From positions 375,291 to 439,290 of the forward strand of contig DLUH01000001.1 in NCBI GenBank assembly GCA_002742845.1: DNA of 64,000 nucleotides, given 5' to 3'. The notes beneath the pieces were generated by a model that was not told the DNA's origin, made no database searches, and worked only from the letters and a program-made list of their open reading frames with translations. This DNA is from Sulfurovum sp. UBA12169. Lineage in GTDB: Bacteria; Campylobacterota; Campylobacteria; Campylobacterales; Sulfurovaceae. Of this stretch, positions 34,194 through 43,247 are shown in pieces. Each line of letters starts with the position of its first letter. The stretch's first letter is position 1. A program made the position numbers and the translations under genes.

Positions 34194-37100
34194 ACCGCTT
34201 TCCTTGTTGTTTCTTCAAGCTCCTGAACCCTCAGCGCAACCATGTCAACCGCCTTAACAACGTCGCTCAATGTTGCATCTGCATTTTGTTTTTTTAGCTC
34301 ATTGATATAATTATTGAATGCAGGGATATACTCTTCTTTTGACGTTGCTGTCTTCATGGCTGTTTCTGCCGCCATTCTGGCTGCATCCGCTGCGTTCAAC
34401 GCTCCATTGGACTGTCTTGCTATCTCAAAATAGCCGCTTGCATAATCAGCTTTTTGGGACAACGATAGATAGCTCAAGTCACTTAGCCATGCGTCAGCGA
34501 TCTCTCCCATCATGCCTGACACCGCTTCCTGCAGGCTTTCTGCTGCGTTTGACATTTGTGCAAATCCGTCAGAAAGCAACAGTATCTGCCCGTACAAGTA
34601 TGCGCTCTCTTCCGTTGAAGTGTCCATTGTCTCCAGAAGGCTTCTGAATTCATCCCTTGTTTTCGGCATTGTTATCCCAAGCGTTGCGAACGATGCTTCC
34701 ATAGACTTTGTCATAAAGTTAAGCTGCTCTTCTTCCGTATAGAAGTTCGTCATAAATGACGACATCGCATCCTGGAAAGAAGTAAGCCCACCGGCACTCT
34801 CAACGATATCAAGGATCTGCATTTGCGCAGTGTAGAGTGCGTCATAAGTCTCTGAAAAATAAAGCGTTAGCTCTTCTGTCTTGCCCCAAATCCCTGAGAA
34901 TATATTGGAGAATGAAGACGTATAACCTGCGCTGGTTATCCATGGCAGGTTTGCAAAATCATCGTTCACATGAATCATCGTTTCGGACCATGTTTTAGTA
35001 ACAGACATAACCCCGTCCTGGAATGTTTTTCCTATCAACCCAAACGAAAATGACGCCTGTTCATACTCTGTCGCTATCCTGATCAGCGTTTCCAGAGAAT
35101 ATTCCGCATCTTTTGCATATCTTTCCGTCAGCGATGCAAACTCTTCTATGTCATCTACGACACCGCTTAACGCTGTGCTAAATACCTGGCTCAATCTGTC
35201 GGAAACTTCGCTTGGGCTGAGCCCGGTAAAGTCTACTTTGCCTATATCAACGTTTGAATTAAACAGAAGATTCTCCAGGTTGACCTTGTCCAGTCCAAGA
35301 GAAATGCCGGCGGTCATGATCGCCTCATAGCCGTCCGTAAACGCAGATGCGATGTCGTCAATTACGGATGCCGGTAGGTCTTTGTACGTCTCCCTGATCT
35401 TTGTACTGTTTGACAATCCAAAGAACGATGATTTTTGAACAAGTGTTGTTGTATATGATCTGACGTTCAATGTTGCTTCATCCATAAGCTCACTGAGGGT
35501 TTGAAGCTCAAATTTAAGGCCTGTACCGATAAGAGATACTGATTTTGAACTAAAACCAAGGAATCCGACTTTCTGAGTGCCAACAAAGTTCGCACCTGTT
35601 AGATCGATCCCGCCAGCTGAAGCCTGAAGGCTAAATGCACGAGCGATTGAGTAAAAGTTCGCATCCATGTTCCTGATGTGCTTGAACATTTTGTTCGTCA
35701 CTTCAAGCATCGGATATTGGGCGTTTTCAAATACATCCCCCAAATTTTTGAGCGAATTATCGTCAAACTCTACACGCCCCTTTGATGCATCTATCTCTTC
35801 TTGCGTCACAGTTGACGACAATAGGCCACCGATCACTTGGAGAGTTGCAGATATCCAGTCACCGGTGGAAAGGGAACCGAATGCATCGCCGATTCCTTTG
35901 CCGCTAAAAATGTTTGTTGCCGCTTTTCCGAGTGCATCACTTACATTTCTTGTGCCGGTGTCTATGATCTGATTGAACGCGCCGGCAAAGTCTCCGTGCA
36001 GCATTGATTCAAAGATGCCTGAGAACATCGATGACATCGCTTCTGTCGCACGCTGTGCCTCTTTCTCTATCTCAGATACTGTATCTTTTGTCTTGCTTTC
36101 TATTTTTTTCATTTCGGCAGCATAGATGTCAGCCAACTGTGCCTGTGACAGATATTTGCCAAGCCCCGCAAGCTTGTCCCCCAGCTGTTTGATCTCGTAC
36201 CCTTCGTCACCGAGCACGGCTTTGAGCCATTCATCCTGCGCTTTGGCGGCTTCTTTAGCTGCCTTTGCTGCATCTGACGCGGCTTTTTTCTCTGCGTCGC
36301 CTGCTTTTGTAGCCTGCTGTGTAAGGTCTCCGTACGCTGCCCCGTGGTCTTCTAGGTATTTACGTGCTTTTTCTCTCTCTTTTTTTGCTATTTCTTCATC
36401 ATTTGTTGCCGCCGCTTTTTTATACTCTTTATTTATTTTTTTTACCAACTCGAGTGCTTTTTTATGCCCAGCGCCCTCTTCAAGATCCTTAAAGTTTTTT
36501 TTGTACTCATCACGTGCTTCGCTTGCATATTGCCATGCAGTAGCTACATTTGAGACCGGAACTCCCATAGAGATAATATCTGCCTTTGTTTTCTCAAAAG
36601 ATACATGATCGATTTTGCCGAAAATTTTACCTACTCCTGGGATTTTCGCCGCCGCGGAATTTAATGACGAAGAAAGTGAGTTTATCTTGTCGATTATCCA
36701 GTTGATCATCCCCGCAAACATATCTTTGACGCCGTTTGCCACATCTGCCCACAATTGAGACATCTTGTTGCCAAGCTTGTTCCAAACTTCCTGAATTGTA
36801 TTGATGCCTGTGCCTATTACGCCTACCAATTGCCAAAAAGCGACTTTTAAATAATCCCATACCCCGCCGAACAAAGAAAATGCATCAGATAACACACCGG
36901 CACCCTCGATCATGCTGTTTATGCCGCTTACAACAGAATCTACAAAACCTTTCGCACTCCCTTTGCCGCTATTAAAAGCATCCTTAGTAAAATTTGAAAC
37001 ATTGCTCACGACCGAAGTAAGATATTTGAAAAGCCCTTCATCAGCTATAGCAAGCTCAATATCCGTCCACTTGTTCTTTATGCCTTGAATCGTGCCGGCC

Positions 37101-37777
37101 CATGTGTTCTTGTATTTCTCAGCCTGCCCTGCATATTTTTCGGTAAAGATAGCGGACAGAGTAGAGTCGATGATCTCTTTGTTGTTGTCTATGATTATGT
37201 TGCGCGCCCGACCCATGCTGTCAGTCCATCCGTAGGCCACTTTCTGCCCTTGCACAGAAGCTTTAGTCCCAAACTCTTTGAGTCTCTCGTTTTCGCCTTG
37301 CAGCGCGTCTGCCATCGCTTCTGCAAACTGTTCGATGCTTTTCCCTGATCCAATCGCGGTATTGACATAGGTCTTTAACTGCTCATTGCTGTCCTTTAGT
37401 CCGTAGTTCTTCATCAGAAGAAGTGTCTCTGTAGTCTTTTCTATCGACTGATTGTAGTCCATTGCAAACTTACGCGCCCTTGCCATTTCGCTCTGTTGCT
37501 CTGTGAGCGAAGAAGTAAAAGCGCCCATCCGGTTTCCGTACTGCTCAAACTGTGATGCCGTATCAAAAAAAGATGCAACGGATGATTTTACAATGTCGAT
37601 CGCTTTATCTGCGACATACAGCCCACCGGTGAACTTCATGATGAAGTTTTTGAGATCATTTACACCCGTCTTTGCTTGATTGACAGCCTTATCAAACTTC
37701 AGTACTTCGTCGGATACCTGCGTCACCTTGCCGGTCTGCGCATCTACTTTGAGCGTAAGTTTAAGTTCCTTTCCCAC
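34190..37777 (-). CDS. Tail tape measure protein
   Basis: About 1195 residues, mostly alpha-helical with hydrophobic central helices and Ala/Lys-rich coiled regions. It fits a tape measure, which sets tail length and helps eject DNA. The usual order (tail tube, G/GT chaperones, tape measure) is seen here. I prefer GTG at 37777, since GGAGG lies six bases upstream; TTG at 37783 sits directly on the SD. The 3' end overlaps the tail-tip gene by four bases. Confidence 0.9.
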   Translation of the reverse strand: MGKELKLTLKVDAQTGKVTQVSDEVLKFDKAVNQAKTGVNDLKNFIMKFTGGLYVADKAIDIVKSSVASFFDTASQFEQYGNRMGAFTSSLTEQQSEMARARKFAMDYNQSIEKTTETLLLMKNYGLKDSNEQLKTYVNTAIGSGKSIEQFAEAMADALQGENERLKEFGTKASVQGQKVAYGWTDSMGRARNIIIDNNKEIIDSTLSAIFTEKYAGQAEKYKNTWAGTIQGIKNKWTDIELAIADEGLFKYLTSVVSNVSNFTKDAFNSGKGSAKGFVDSVVSGINSMIEGAGVLSDAFSLFGGVWDYLKVAFWQLVGVIGTGINTIQEVWNKLGNKMSQLWADVANGVKDMFAGMINWIIDKINSLSSSLNSAAAKIPGVGKIFGKIDHVSFEKTKADIISMGVPVSNVATAWQYASEARDEYKKNFKDLEEGAGHKKALELVKKINKEYKKAAATNDEEIAKKEREKARKYLEDHGAAYGDLTQQATKAGDAEKKAASDAAKAAKEAAKAQDEWLKAVLGDEGYEIKQLGDKLAGLGKYLSQAQLADIYAAEMKKIESKTKDTVSEIEKEAQRATEAMSSMFSGIFESMLHGDFAGAFNQIIDTGTRNVSDALGKAATNIFSGKGIGDAFGSLSTGDWISATLQVIGGLLSSTVTQEEIDASKGRVEFDDNSLKNLGDVFENAQYPMLEVTNKMFKHIRNMDANFYSIARAFSLQASAGGIDLTGANFVGTQKVGFLGFSSKSVSLIGTGLKFELQTLSELMDEATLNVRSYTTTLVQKSSFFGLSNSTKIRETYKDLPASVIDDIASAFTDGYEAIMTAGISLGLDKVNLENLLFNSNVDIGKVDFTGLSPSEVSDRLSQVFSTALSGVVDDIEEFASLTERYAKDAEYSLETLIRIATEYEQASFSFGLIGKTFQDGVMSVTKTWSETMIHVNDDFANLPWITSAGYTSSFSNIFSGIWGKTEELTLYFSETYDALYTAQMQILDIVESAGGLTSFQDAMSSFMTNFYTEEEQLNFMTKSMEASFATLGITMPKTRDEFRSLLETMDTSTEESAYLYGQILLLSDGFAQMSNAAESLQEAVSGMMGEIADAWLSDLSYLSLSQKADYASGYFEIARQSNGALNAADAARMAAETAMKTATSKEEYIPAFNNYINELKKQNADATLSDVVKAVDMVALRVQELEETTRKAV

Positions 37778-38344
37778 TGTCAACCTCCATTTGTATATGT
37801 TTTGCCATTTCTAGCGTATCCACCCTGTCAAGGTCATACTTATCGCAGTATGCAAATACAGTATGAGGGTCTATATACACGCTGCTAAAACCTGCGATAC
37901 GCGACATAGACCATATCCTAATCATCATCTTTTCCCAGTCATCTTCAAGAAAGACTGTATCCGGATGGCGCTTTAGGACGAACTCTTTTTCGCTTTCATC
38001 GGGAGCGCCGTATTTTGATGCCTGCTTTGCATAGGCAACGATCCTGTCTATTTTCTCTTTTTTGCGTTTCCCACCGCTTCATCCAGCTGGCCTTTGACAT
38101 CATAGGCATTCCCTGATGTCTCAAGCTCTGACAACATACGCTCGATGCTTGATTCTTCACCGCGGAGGTTCTCTTTTAAAGTCTGTTTACTGAACTTCAC
38201 TGATTCCGAAGCACCTTTTTCCACAGCTGCGATACCCGTATCTATCTGTTCAGTTGTCGGCTCGAGATATGAAAGCTGCGCAGAGCTCCCGTCTGCATAT
38301 TCCCATTCAAACTTAACTTCTGTTCTTTTGGCTTTTAGTTTCAT
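37761..38344 (-). CDS. GT tail-assembly chaperone by predicted -1 frameshift
   Basis: The G frame (38344 to 38048) runs into a second frame of about 98 codons that ends at 37761 with no good start of its own and a coding-like sequence (GKRKKEKIDRIVAYAKQ and following). In the shared region GGGAAAC (38066-38072) and AAAAAAG (38057-38063) lie in frame as X XXY YYZ heptamers. A -1 slip on either gives a fusion of about 192 residues, as for gpGT of lambda. Predicted from sequence; not shown experimentally. Confidence 0.8.
38048..38344 (-). CDS. Tail-assembly chaperone G-like protein
   Basis: A 98-residue acidic protein between the tail tube and tape measure genes, the position of gpG in lambda. 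It likely binds the tape measure protein during tail assembly. It ends with VGNAKKRK, the region carrying both slippery heptamers. Confidence 0.75.
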   Translation of the reverse strand: MKLKAKRTEVKFEWEYADGSSAQLSYLEPTTEQIDTGIAAVEKGASESVKFSKQTLKENLRGEESSIERMLSELETSGNAYDVKGQLDEAVGNAKKRK

Positions 38345-38410
38345 TTTTTGTCCTTTTGATTTTTTGTCCTTTTTGCTCAGAGGCGGGAGAAGGACGAACC
38401 CGCCACATCA

Positions 38411-39352
38411 TCAGTCGAATATGACGATCTGGATGTTGTCATCACCGTTTGTAGGCAAACATGCAAAACTTCTTGTTGCTTTAAACCTGCCTTGATCGCT
38501 GTTTTTGTCGGTATCGTTTGCTACTGCTTTTGGTATACGGATCTCTCCGCGTTTTGTACCGTCTATCTCAAATAACCCAAGAATGATGTTTTTTTCACCC
38601 TGTGTTTGAAGCTCATCCCATGATATCTCATTCTCTTCGGTAAGAGATTGCGTGAGCTTCAGTGTCGGTGCGTATTCCTCGCAGTATGCACCGGATGGGC
38701 AGCTGGTATCTGCATGTACCATAGATGCGCCCCAGTCAATTTCGAAACTTTCGATATGCCCCCCTACGCCGTTTATTGTATACCCGGTACAGTCTTCAAG
38801 CATGTATAGGAATGCAGGGATATCAACCGTAGGTACTGCATTGTCCGGAGCAGTATTGACAAGCAATGTCTCGCCTTGATATTTGAAGCTATATGCAAAT
38901 GTCATCTCTACAGGCTTGTTTATCTCGCATTTGATAGAGAGCCCGCCTTTACCCCCCTTTCCGCTCACAGTAGCACGAGGGTCTATCCAGTCTATTGAGA
39001 GCGTGTCAGTTTTTGCTGTTTTCATCTCATAGCTCACGCCCGCTGGGGACACCAATGCCGTCCCGGCAAAATTACATGTTTCAAGCAATACAGAATATGC
39101 TGCTTTATCTGCCGCCATCTTCTGAGTTATGGTATATGATATCTTGCCGGTTCCTGGAGCTACGATATCACGCTTTGTCCCACTAGTCGAAGACATAGGG
39201 TCTACCGTTATTTTTCCAAACTCCACTTTAGACATGTCTGTGCCTCTTTCAAGGTACAGTGCAGTTGTCGGAAGCACATATGCCCCAGGTGTAACTTCTT
39301 TTGCAACCTTGATCCCCATGAGGGCTTGTGTAAATCTACTTCCTGGCATCAT
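38411..39352 (-). CDS. Major tail tube protein
   Basis: A 313-residue protein, largely beta-structured, similar in order and length to siphovirus tail tube proteins (lambda gpV-like), with a C-terminal region that could be an Ig-like or accessory domain. It lies upstream of the G/GT chaperones and downstream of the head-to-tail genes. Cysteines cluster around YMLEDCTGYTING. It would form the hexamer stack of the tail shaft. Confidence 0.7.
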   Translation of the reverse strand: MMPGSRFTQALMGIKVAKEVTPGAYVLPTTALYLERGTDMSKVEFGKITVDPMSSTSGTKRDIVAPGTGKISYTITQKMAADKAAYSVLLETCNFAGTALVSPAGVSYEMKTAKTDTLSIDWIDPRATVSGKGGKGGLSIKCEINKPVEMTFAYSFKYQGETLLVNTAPDNAVPTVDIPAFLYMLEDCTGYTINGVGGHIESFEIDWGASMVHADTSCPSGAYCEEYAPTLKLTQSLTEENEISWDELQTQGEKNIILGLFEIDGTKRGEIRIPKAVANDTDKNSDQGRFKATRSFACLPTNGDDNIQIVIFD

Positions 39353-39495
39353 TGTTCCTTATCTTCTGTTTTTTTAGGCTTTACATTTGTATAGCCTTTG
39401 CCGATGTAGTTTTTTTCGTGTGACTTAGGCACACTCATCGGTTTACCTGTAGCCTCGTTATACACGACGACTGTATCATTTGCCTTATCCGCCAT
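39349..39495 (-). CDS. Short hypothetical phage protein
   Basis: A 48-residue basic protein (MADKANDTVVVYNEATGKPM start). The stop forms an ATGA overlap with the tail tube gene start, and GAGGT precedes the ATG. The overlap and SD make it likely to be translated. No function is known. Confidence 0.5.
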   Translation of the reverse strand: MADKANDTVVVYNEATGKPMSVPKSHEKNYIGKGYTNVKPKKTEDKEQ

Positions 39496-39496
39496 T

Positions 39497-39817
39497 TTAT
39501 ACCTCACAATTTTTCATCATGTCTACAGTAAAGAGAAGCAAAATAAAATCAAGCTTGTCTCTACCGCCCCAGTCCATTTTCGTGCCGTCAAAAGACACGC
39601 CGTTTGTTGCGTCCATTGTTATTGATTTTAGCCCGACGATAAGATTGTCGCTTATCAGCTCATGGCTATCTTCAACCCTTGCTAAAACCTTCGCATATTC
39701 ATCCAGACCCTCTATCTCATGAGCAATGATTTTGACTTCATAAACAACTATCTTAGGCTCAAGTGTTTTGATCTTGTCCGTGATGAAGTCAAGCACTTTC
39801 TGATGCGTAGTTCTCAT
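39497..39817 (-). CDS. Tail terminator-like protein
   Basis: A 106-residue soluble alpha/beta protein between the head-tail connector genes and the tail tube, the place of gpU/tail terminator. The ATG at 39817 shares a base with the stop of the preceding gene (TGATG). It resembles U-like proteins in size, but no diagnostic motif is seen. Confidence 0.45.
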   Translation of the reverse strand: MRTTHQKVLDFITDKIKTLEPKIVVYEVKIIAHEIEGLDEYAKVLARVEDSHELISDNLIVGLKSITMDATNGVSFDGTKMDWGGRDKLDFILLLFTVDMMKNCEV

Positions 39818-40089
39818 CAAACAACCTTTAGAACAATGATCTGCTCTTCATCCACGCTCCCATAAGGGATAGGTCTTTTTGCAACCTCATAGACTTTTGC
39901 CTCTGTAGTGATTATCTCGCCGTGTCTGAATTCATAGGTTGAAAGCGTACGTGCTGCCATGAACCCAGACTCTTCTATGCCTTCTATGCTTGCATCAAAC
40001 ATAAAAAAGACCGTAGACCCGTCTTCCTTATTGGCCTTGATGCCTACTTCTGCATAAATTGCAGCAAGATCGTCAAGAAGAGGCTTCAT
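39817..40089 (-). CDS. Head-tail connector-like protein
   Basis: A 90-residue protein, beta-rich after a short helical start (MKPLLDDLAAIYAEVG). Size and position fit a small head-completion or FII-like connector. It overlaps the preceding gene by 17 bases. No named motif is present. Confidence 0.4.
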   Translation of the reverse strand: MKPLLDDLAAIYAEVGIKANKEDGSTVFFMFDASIEGIEESGFMAARTLSTYEFRHGEIITTEAKVYEVAKRPIPYGSVDEEQIIVLKVV

Positions 40090-40540
40090 CTGTTATTCCC
40101 CCCAACGCTTCTTCGACGGCTTCCACCATCTCTTCTCGCTCAAGCGCTGTATCTACCTTGCAGTAAGCGGCCACTTTGAGCAACATTGCATCGTCAAGTT
40201 CAGAGATGTCGCTGTCAAGAGCCTCTTCGAATAAATCGATGCGATTCACTTTTTCAGCCTTATTCCCTGTTTTATCCAGCCCGTAGTGCTCCAGAATGGT
40301 ATCGATCTCAGGAACTCTAAGATCATTCTTATCTTCTGTGTCCAGAAGTTCTTCGAGCGTTCTCCATGCATGGTCCGCTTTTGGCGCATCGCCAATAACG
40401 ATAGGCACGATAAGCCCGTCACCGATGAACGATTCCTGCTCTTTCTTGCTGAAATGTTTGTCAAGCTCTTTCTGGTCTACCACAGAACCGCCTTTCAGCG
40501 ATCCTTTTGGGGTAGTGAACTTACATTTTACGCGGAACAT
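40073..40540 (-). CDS. Hypothetical head-completion protein
   Basis: A 155-residue acidic protein with a basic N-terminus (MFRVKCKFTTPKGSLKGG) and a helical acidic C-terminus (EREEMVEAVEEALGG). It sits directly after the capsid gene and before the connectors. The position suggests a head-tail joining or adaptor role. No specific family is recognised. Confidence 0.45.
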   Translation of the reverse strand: MFRVKCKFTTPKGSLKGGSVVDQKELDKHFSKKEQESFIGDGLIVPIVIGDAPKADHAWRTLEELLDTEDKNDLRVPEIDTILEHYGLDKTGNKAEKVNRIDLFEEALDSDISELDDAMLLKVAAYCKVDTALEREEMVEAVEEALGGITDEASS

Positions 40541-40541
40541 G

Positions 40542-41588
40542 TCACACTACCTTGACAGACTTGAACGAATCTATATCAGACGGGATAGGAAGCGGTTTTG
40601 CCTTGCCAAGAAGGTACTCGTCATCCGGGTCATCCTGTGTCCATGACTTGACAAAGATCTCACCGACGAATACCTGGTTGCCAAGCTCTTTTTTGTCCGT
40701 GATACCTGCAAAAGCGAAGTGTCCGCTTCCTGTAGCGTCACCAAGTAGTACGCGGTCTACCGGGAACATTTCCTGTGTAGCGCCATCTTCATCTACATAT
40801 ACATCTTTGTATGCATACATTTCAATATTCTTCTCTTCATATCTACCGATGTATGTTACTCCATGGATAACATTCCCGTTCTCATCAAGCATCGGTGCAG
40901 GTTTTATCTGTCCTACAAATATGTTTTTCTTGTCAAATGCTGCTATCACTTTTGCGTTTAATTTGAATGAGGCATAAGCCGATGTACCCATCACGATAGC
41001 AGTTGGCGCTTTGCCGGTTGCAACGAACACTTCATCACACCATCTATCCATATCGCCAAGAGGATTAGACCCTCCGTCAGACCACAAGTTGGTGCCGGTA
41101 AGAACTTCAATATTGTCCGCATCCATACCGTAATCAAACTCCTCTTCGACACCTTCTCCGTTTGCCGTGAATTTCCCTGTAGTAGCCACGGATACAGCCT
41201 GATGCTCCATACGTCTGTATACATCGTTTTTAAGCTGTTTCTCATCTTCGATAAGCTGCTCTTCTGCCCTGTCCTGTGCTGTCATTCCGTCACCGTAGAA
41301 GATACTCTGGTCTTCAATGATGCTGTCTGCTTCAGTGATATACTTTGGCTTCAACAAAGGCGGCTCGTATACATCTACCGTTTTACCTTCTTTTGTCATC
41401 ACTTTGCCGCCGATCTTCGGAGACACGTACGGAGCGAGTCTTCTCCCCCCTTTTGTCGTAACTACCTTGACGTATTTTTCAGGCGTATATTTTCTTCCTG
41501 CAAAGAAAAGACGCATAATAAGCCCGCCTGGGACGAATACTCTGTTTGTCTGTTGTGTAAGCTCTGCGCTACCTAGTGCTAATGGCAT
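40542..41588 (-). CDS. Major capsid protein (lambda gpE family)
   Basis: A 348-residue protein that follows scaffold, protease and decoration genes. It carries the gpE-type pattern: N-terminal LTQQTNRVFVPGGLI, a central basic patch AGRKYTPEKYVKV and the later domain VGQIKPAPMLDENGNVIHG. It would form the hexamers and pentamers of the icosahedral head. Start and length fit the family. Confidence 0.9.
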   Translation of the reverse strand: MPLALGSAELTQQTNRVFVPGGLIMRLFFAGRKYTPEKYVKVVTTKGGRRLAPYVSPKIGGKVMTKEGKTVDVYEPPLLKPKYITEADSIIEDQSIFYGDGMTAQDRAEEQLIEDEKQLKNDVYRRMEHQAVSVATTGKFTANGEGVEEEFDYGMDADNIEVLTGTNLWSDGGSNPLGDMDRWCDEVFVATGKAPTAIVMGTSAYASFKLNAKVIAAFDKKNIFVGQIKPAPMLDENGNVIHGVTYIGRYEEKNIEMYAYKDVYVDEDGATQEMFPVDRVLLGDATGSGHFAFAGITDKKELGNQVFVGEIFVKSWTQDDPDDEYLLGKAKPLPIPSDIDSFKSVKVV

Positions 41589-41591
41589 GGA

Positions 41592-41933
41592 TTACCCCCT
41601 TTTCTTGATATAGATATTTTTATCTCTTAGAACATCTTTGACGTCATCGATAGTAAGTGTTCCGCCAAGCACGAGCGATTGCTCTGCTACTTCTCCGCCG
41701 ATGTTGATAGGCGCATTTTGTGTCAATCCTTCAGGCACTGTAATATCAATTAGCAATATTGCCTCTGCATTTGCTGCTGTTGCAGTTAGCTCATAATTCC
41801 CGTTAACATCTTTTCCAAGCACTGACCCCTTAAGATATGTACCTGCTGCCATTACACCGTTTCCATCTACTCTCCATTCAGAAATTACGATAGGATTTCG
41901 GTCTTTAGTTACTGATTCGATTGGCTGTGCCAT
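41592..41933 (-). CDS. Head decoration protein (lambda gpD family)
   Basis: A 113-residue beta-rich protein with no long helix, starting MAQPIESVTKDRNP. It lies between the scaffold-type gene and the capsid gene, as gpD does in lambda. Trimers would cap the capsid after expansion. The ATG shares a base with the stop of the upstream gene. Confidence 0.8.
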   Translation of the reverse strand: MAQPIESVTKDRNPIVISEWRVDGNGVMAAGTYLKGSVLGKDVNGNYELTATAANAEAILLIDITVPEGLTQNAPINIGGEVAEQSLVLGGTLTIDDVKDVLRDKNIYIKKRG

Positions 41934-42430
41934 TATTGTTTACCTCCAGTGAGTTTTTTCATGATGCTGCCGTGAGCCGCGTCTTTTTTTTCTTGTGGTT
42001 GACCATCCGCGCCTTCAGGATTGCTAAGCTGCTCGAGTTGCTTGCCTAGCTTTTCCCCATTGTCTTTATGCTGGGAAAGGGCTGTCGATCTTTTATCCTG
42101 GTCTGCGTCAAACAGTTTGATCTTCACATCGTTTGCGCTCATGTTTGCATCTGCAAGAGCCTCTGCGATGATGCTTTCAACGCCGGGTCTTGCCAATGCA
42201 TTGATGGAAGCGATACGTACCCTTTCCTGTTCGATTGCCCCGTTTACGTCAGCCTGTGCTTTGCCCTCTTCCATGATCTGCGCTACAACATCCGGGTGTG
42301 ATGCTTTGAGGCTCTCCGCGGTGACAGCGGGCGAACCCTGTGCAGCAGATGCAACGATGGAAGCATAAACAGCTGGAAAATCTTTTGCAATAAGCTCTGG
42401 TGTAATGTCAGTGTATTTGATCATTGCCAT
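41933..42430 (-). CDS. Capsid scaffold-like protein
   Basis: A 165-residue, mostly helical protein with a charged Gln-rich C-terminal tail (SNPEGADGQPQEKKDAAHG). It lies after the S49 protease as a separate gene, whereas lambda Nu3 overlaps C in frame. It would act as a core for procapsid assembly and then be cleaved. The start at 42430 follows GGAG; the longer frame overlaps the protease gene. Confidence 0.6.
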   Translation of the reverse strand: MAMIKYTDITPELIAKDFPAVYASIVASAAQGSPAVTAESLKASHPDVVAQIMEEGKAQADVNGAIEQERVRIASINALARPGVESIIAEALADANMSANDVKIKLFDADQDKRSTALSQHKDNGEKLGKQLEQLSNPEGADGQPQEKKDAAHGSIMKKLTGGKQ

Positions 42431-42449
42431 ACCTGTTTCTCCTTTTTTT

Positions 42450-43247
42450 CTAAGATTGAATACTTTTGAGAAGAGCCTCAAAAGTCGTTATCTCATCGAT
42501 CATACCCGCGCGAAGCGCATCTTCAGCGATGAGAAGGTCACCCTGCCCGAAATTTGCCAAAACTTCGTCAAAAGTGACACCTCTGTTGTCTGCGACTCCC
42601 TGCACGAAAGTCTCTCCCAGTCGGTCAGCCCACACCTGTATCTGCTCTTTGCCGGCATCAGTACGGATATCTGGCCGCTTCTTCGGACTTACACGAGAGA
42701 CGATCTCGATAGTCTCGACGCCGGAATCTTTCTTGAAGCTAAACCCGTAAACCGCCCCGATACTTCCTACCATAGCCGTTTTTGAAGCAGCGATATGATC
42801 GCTTGAGCTGGAAAGCCAGTATCCTCCGGAGGCTGCCATATCATCCACATAAGCAATGATCGGCTTCACTCTTCTAACATCCTCCATGATCTTTGTGGCC
42901 TCCCAAATGCCTGCCGCCTGCCCGCCGCCCGTATCATAGATCATCACGATCTCTTTGACGCGCGGGTTTTCCCCTGCCTTTACAATGTCCTGTATCAGCA
43001 CTTCCGTGGAAACGTCTCCGCAAATCTCCGTAAAAAGATTAGCGTAGCGGTAAATGGACCCTATGACCGGGATAATGGCAGTCGTTCCGCGTATCTCTAC
43101 CTTTCTTGTATTATCTAGGGGCTGTCCTACTTTTGCAGCAAGCATCTCAACATCATATTCGCGTGAAGCGATCTGATGCATCATCTCCAGCCTTTCCGGC
43201 AGTATCAGCCATGACTCCTGCTGCAACGCTTTAAAAATTCTGCTCAT
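42450..43247 (-). CDS. S49-family head maturation protease
   Basis: A 265-residue protein of the SppA/gpC peptidase family. MIYDTGGGQAAGIWEA (about residue 102) and the DDMAASGGYWLSS segment with the likely nucleophile Ser140 are diagnostic. It would cleave scaffold and portal proteins during capsid maturation. The ATG overlaps the portal gene stop by four bases. Confidence 0.9.
   Translation of the reverse strand: MSRIFKALQQESWLILPERLEMMHQIASREYDVEMLAAKVGQPLDNTRKVEIRGTTAIIPVIGSIYRYANLFTEICGDVSTEVLIQDIVKAGENPRVKEIVMIYDTGGGQAAGIWEATKIMEDVRRVKPIIAYVDDMAASGGYWLSSSSDHIAASKTAMVGSIGAVYGFSFKKDSGVETIEIVSRVSPKKRPDIRTDAGKEQIQVWADRLGETFVQGVADNRGVTFDEVLANFGQGDLLIAEDALRAGMIDEITTFEALLKSIQS

Noticed and set aside
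34190-37783. Many plus-strand open frames opposite the tape measure gene
   Set aside because: They are shadow frames on the opposite strand of a long coding sequence and have no SD.
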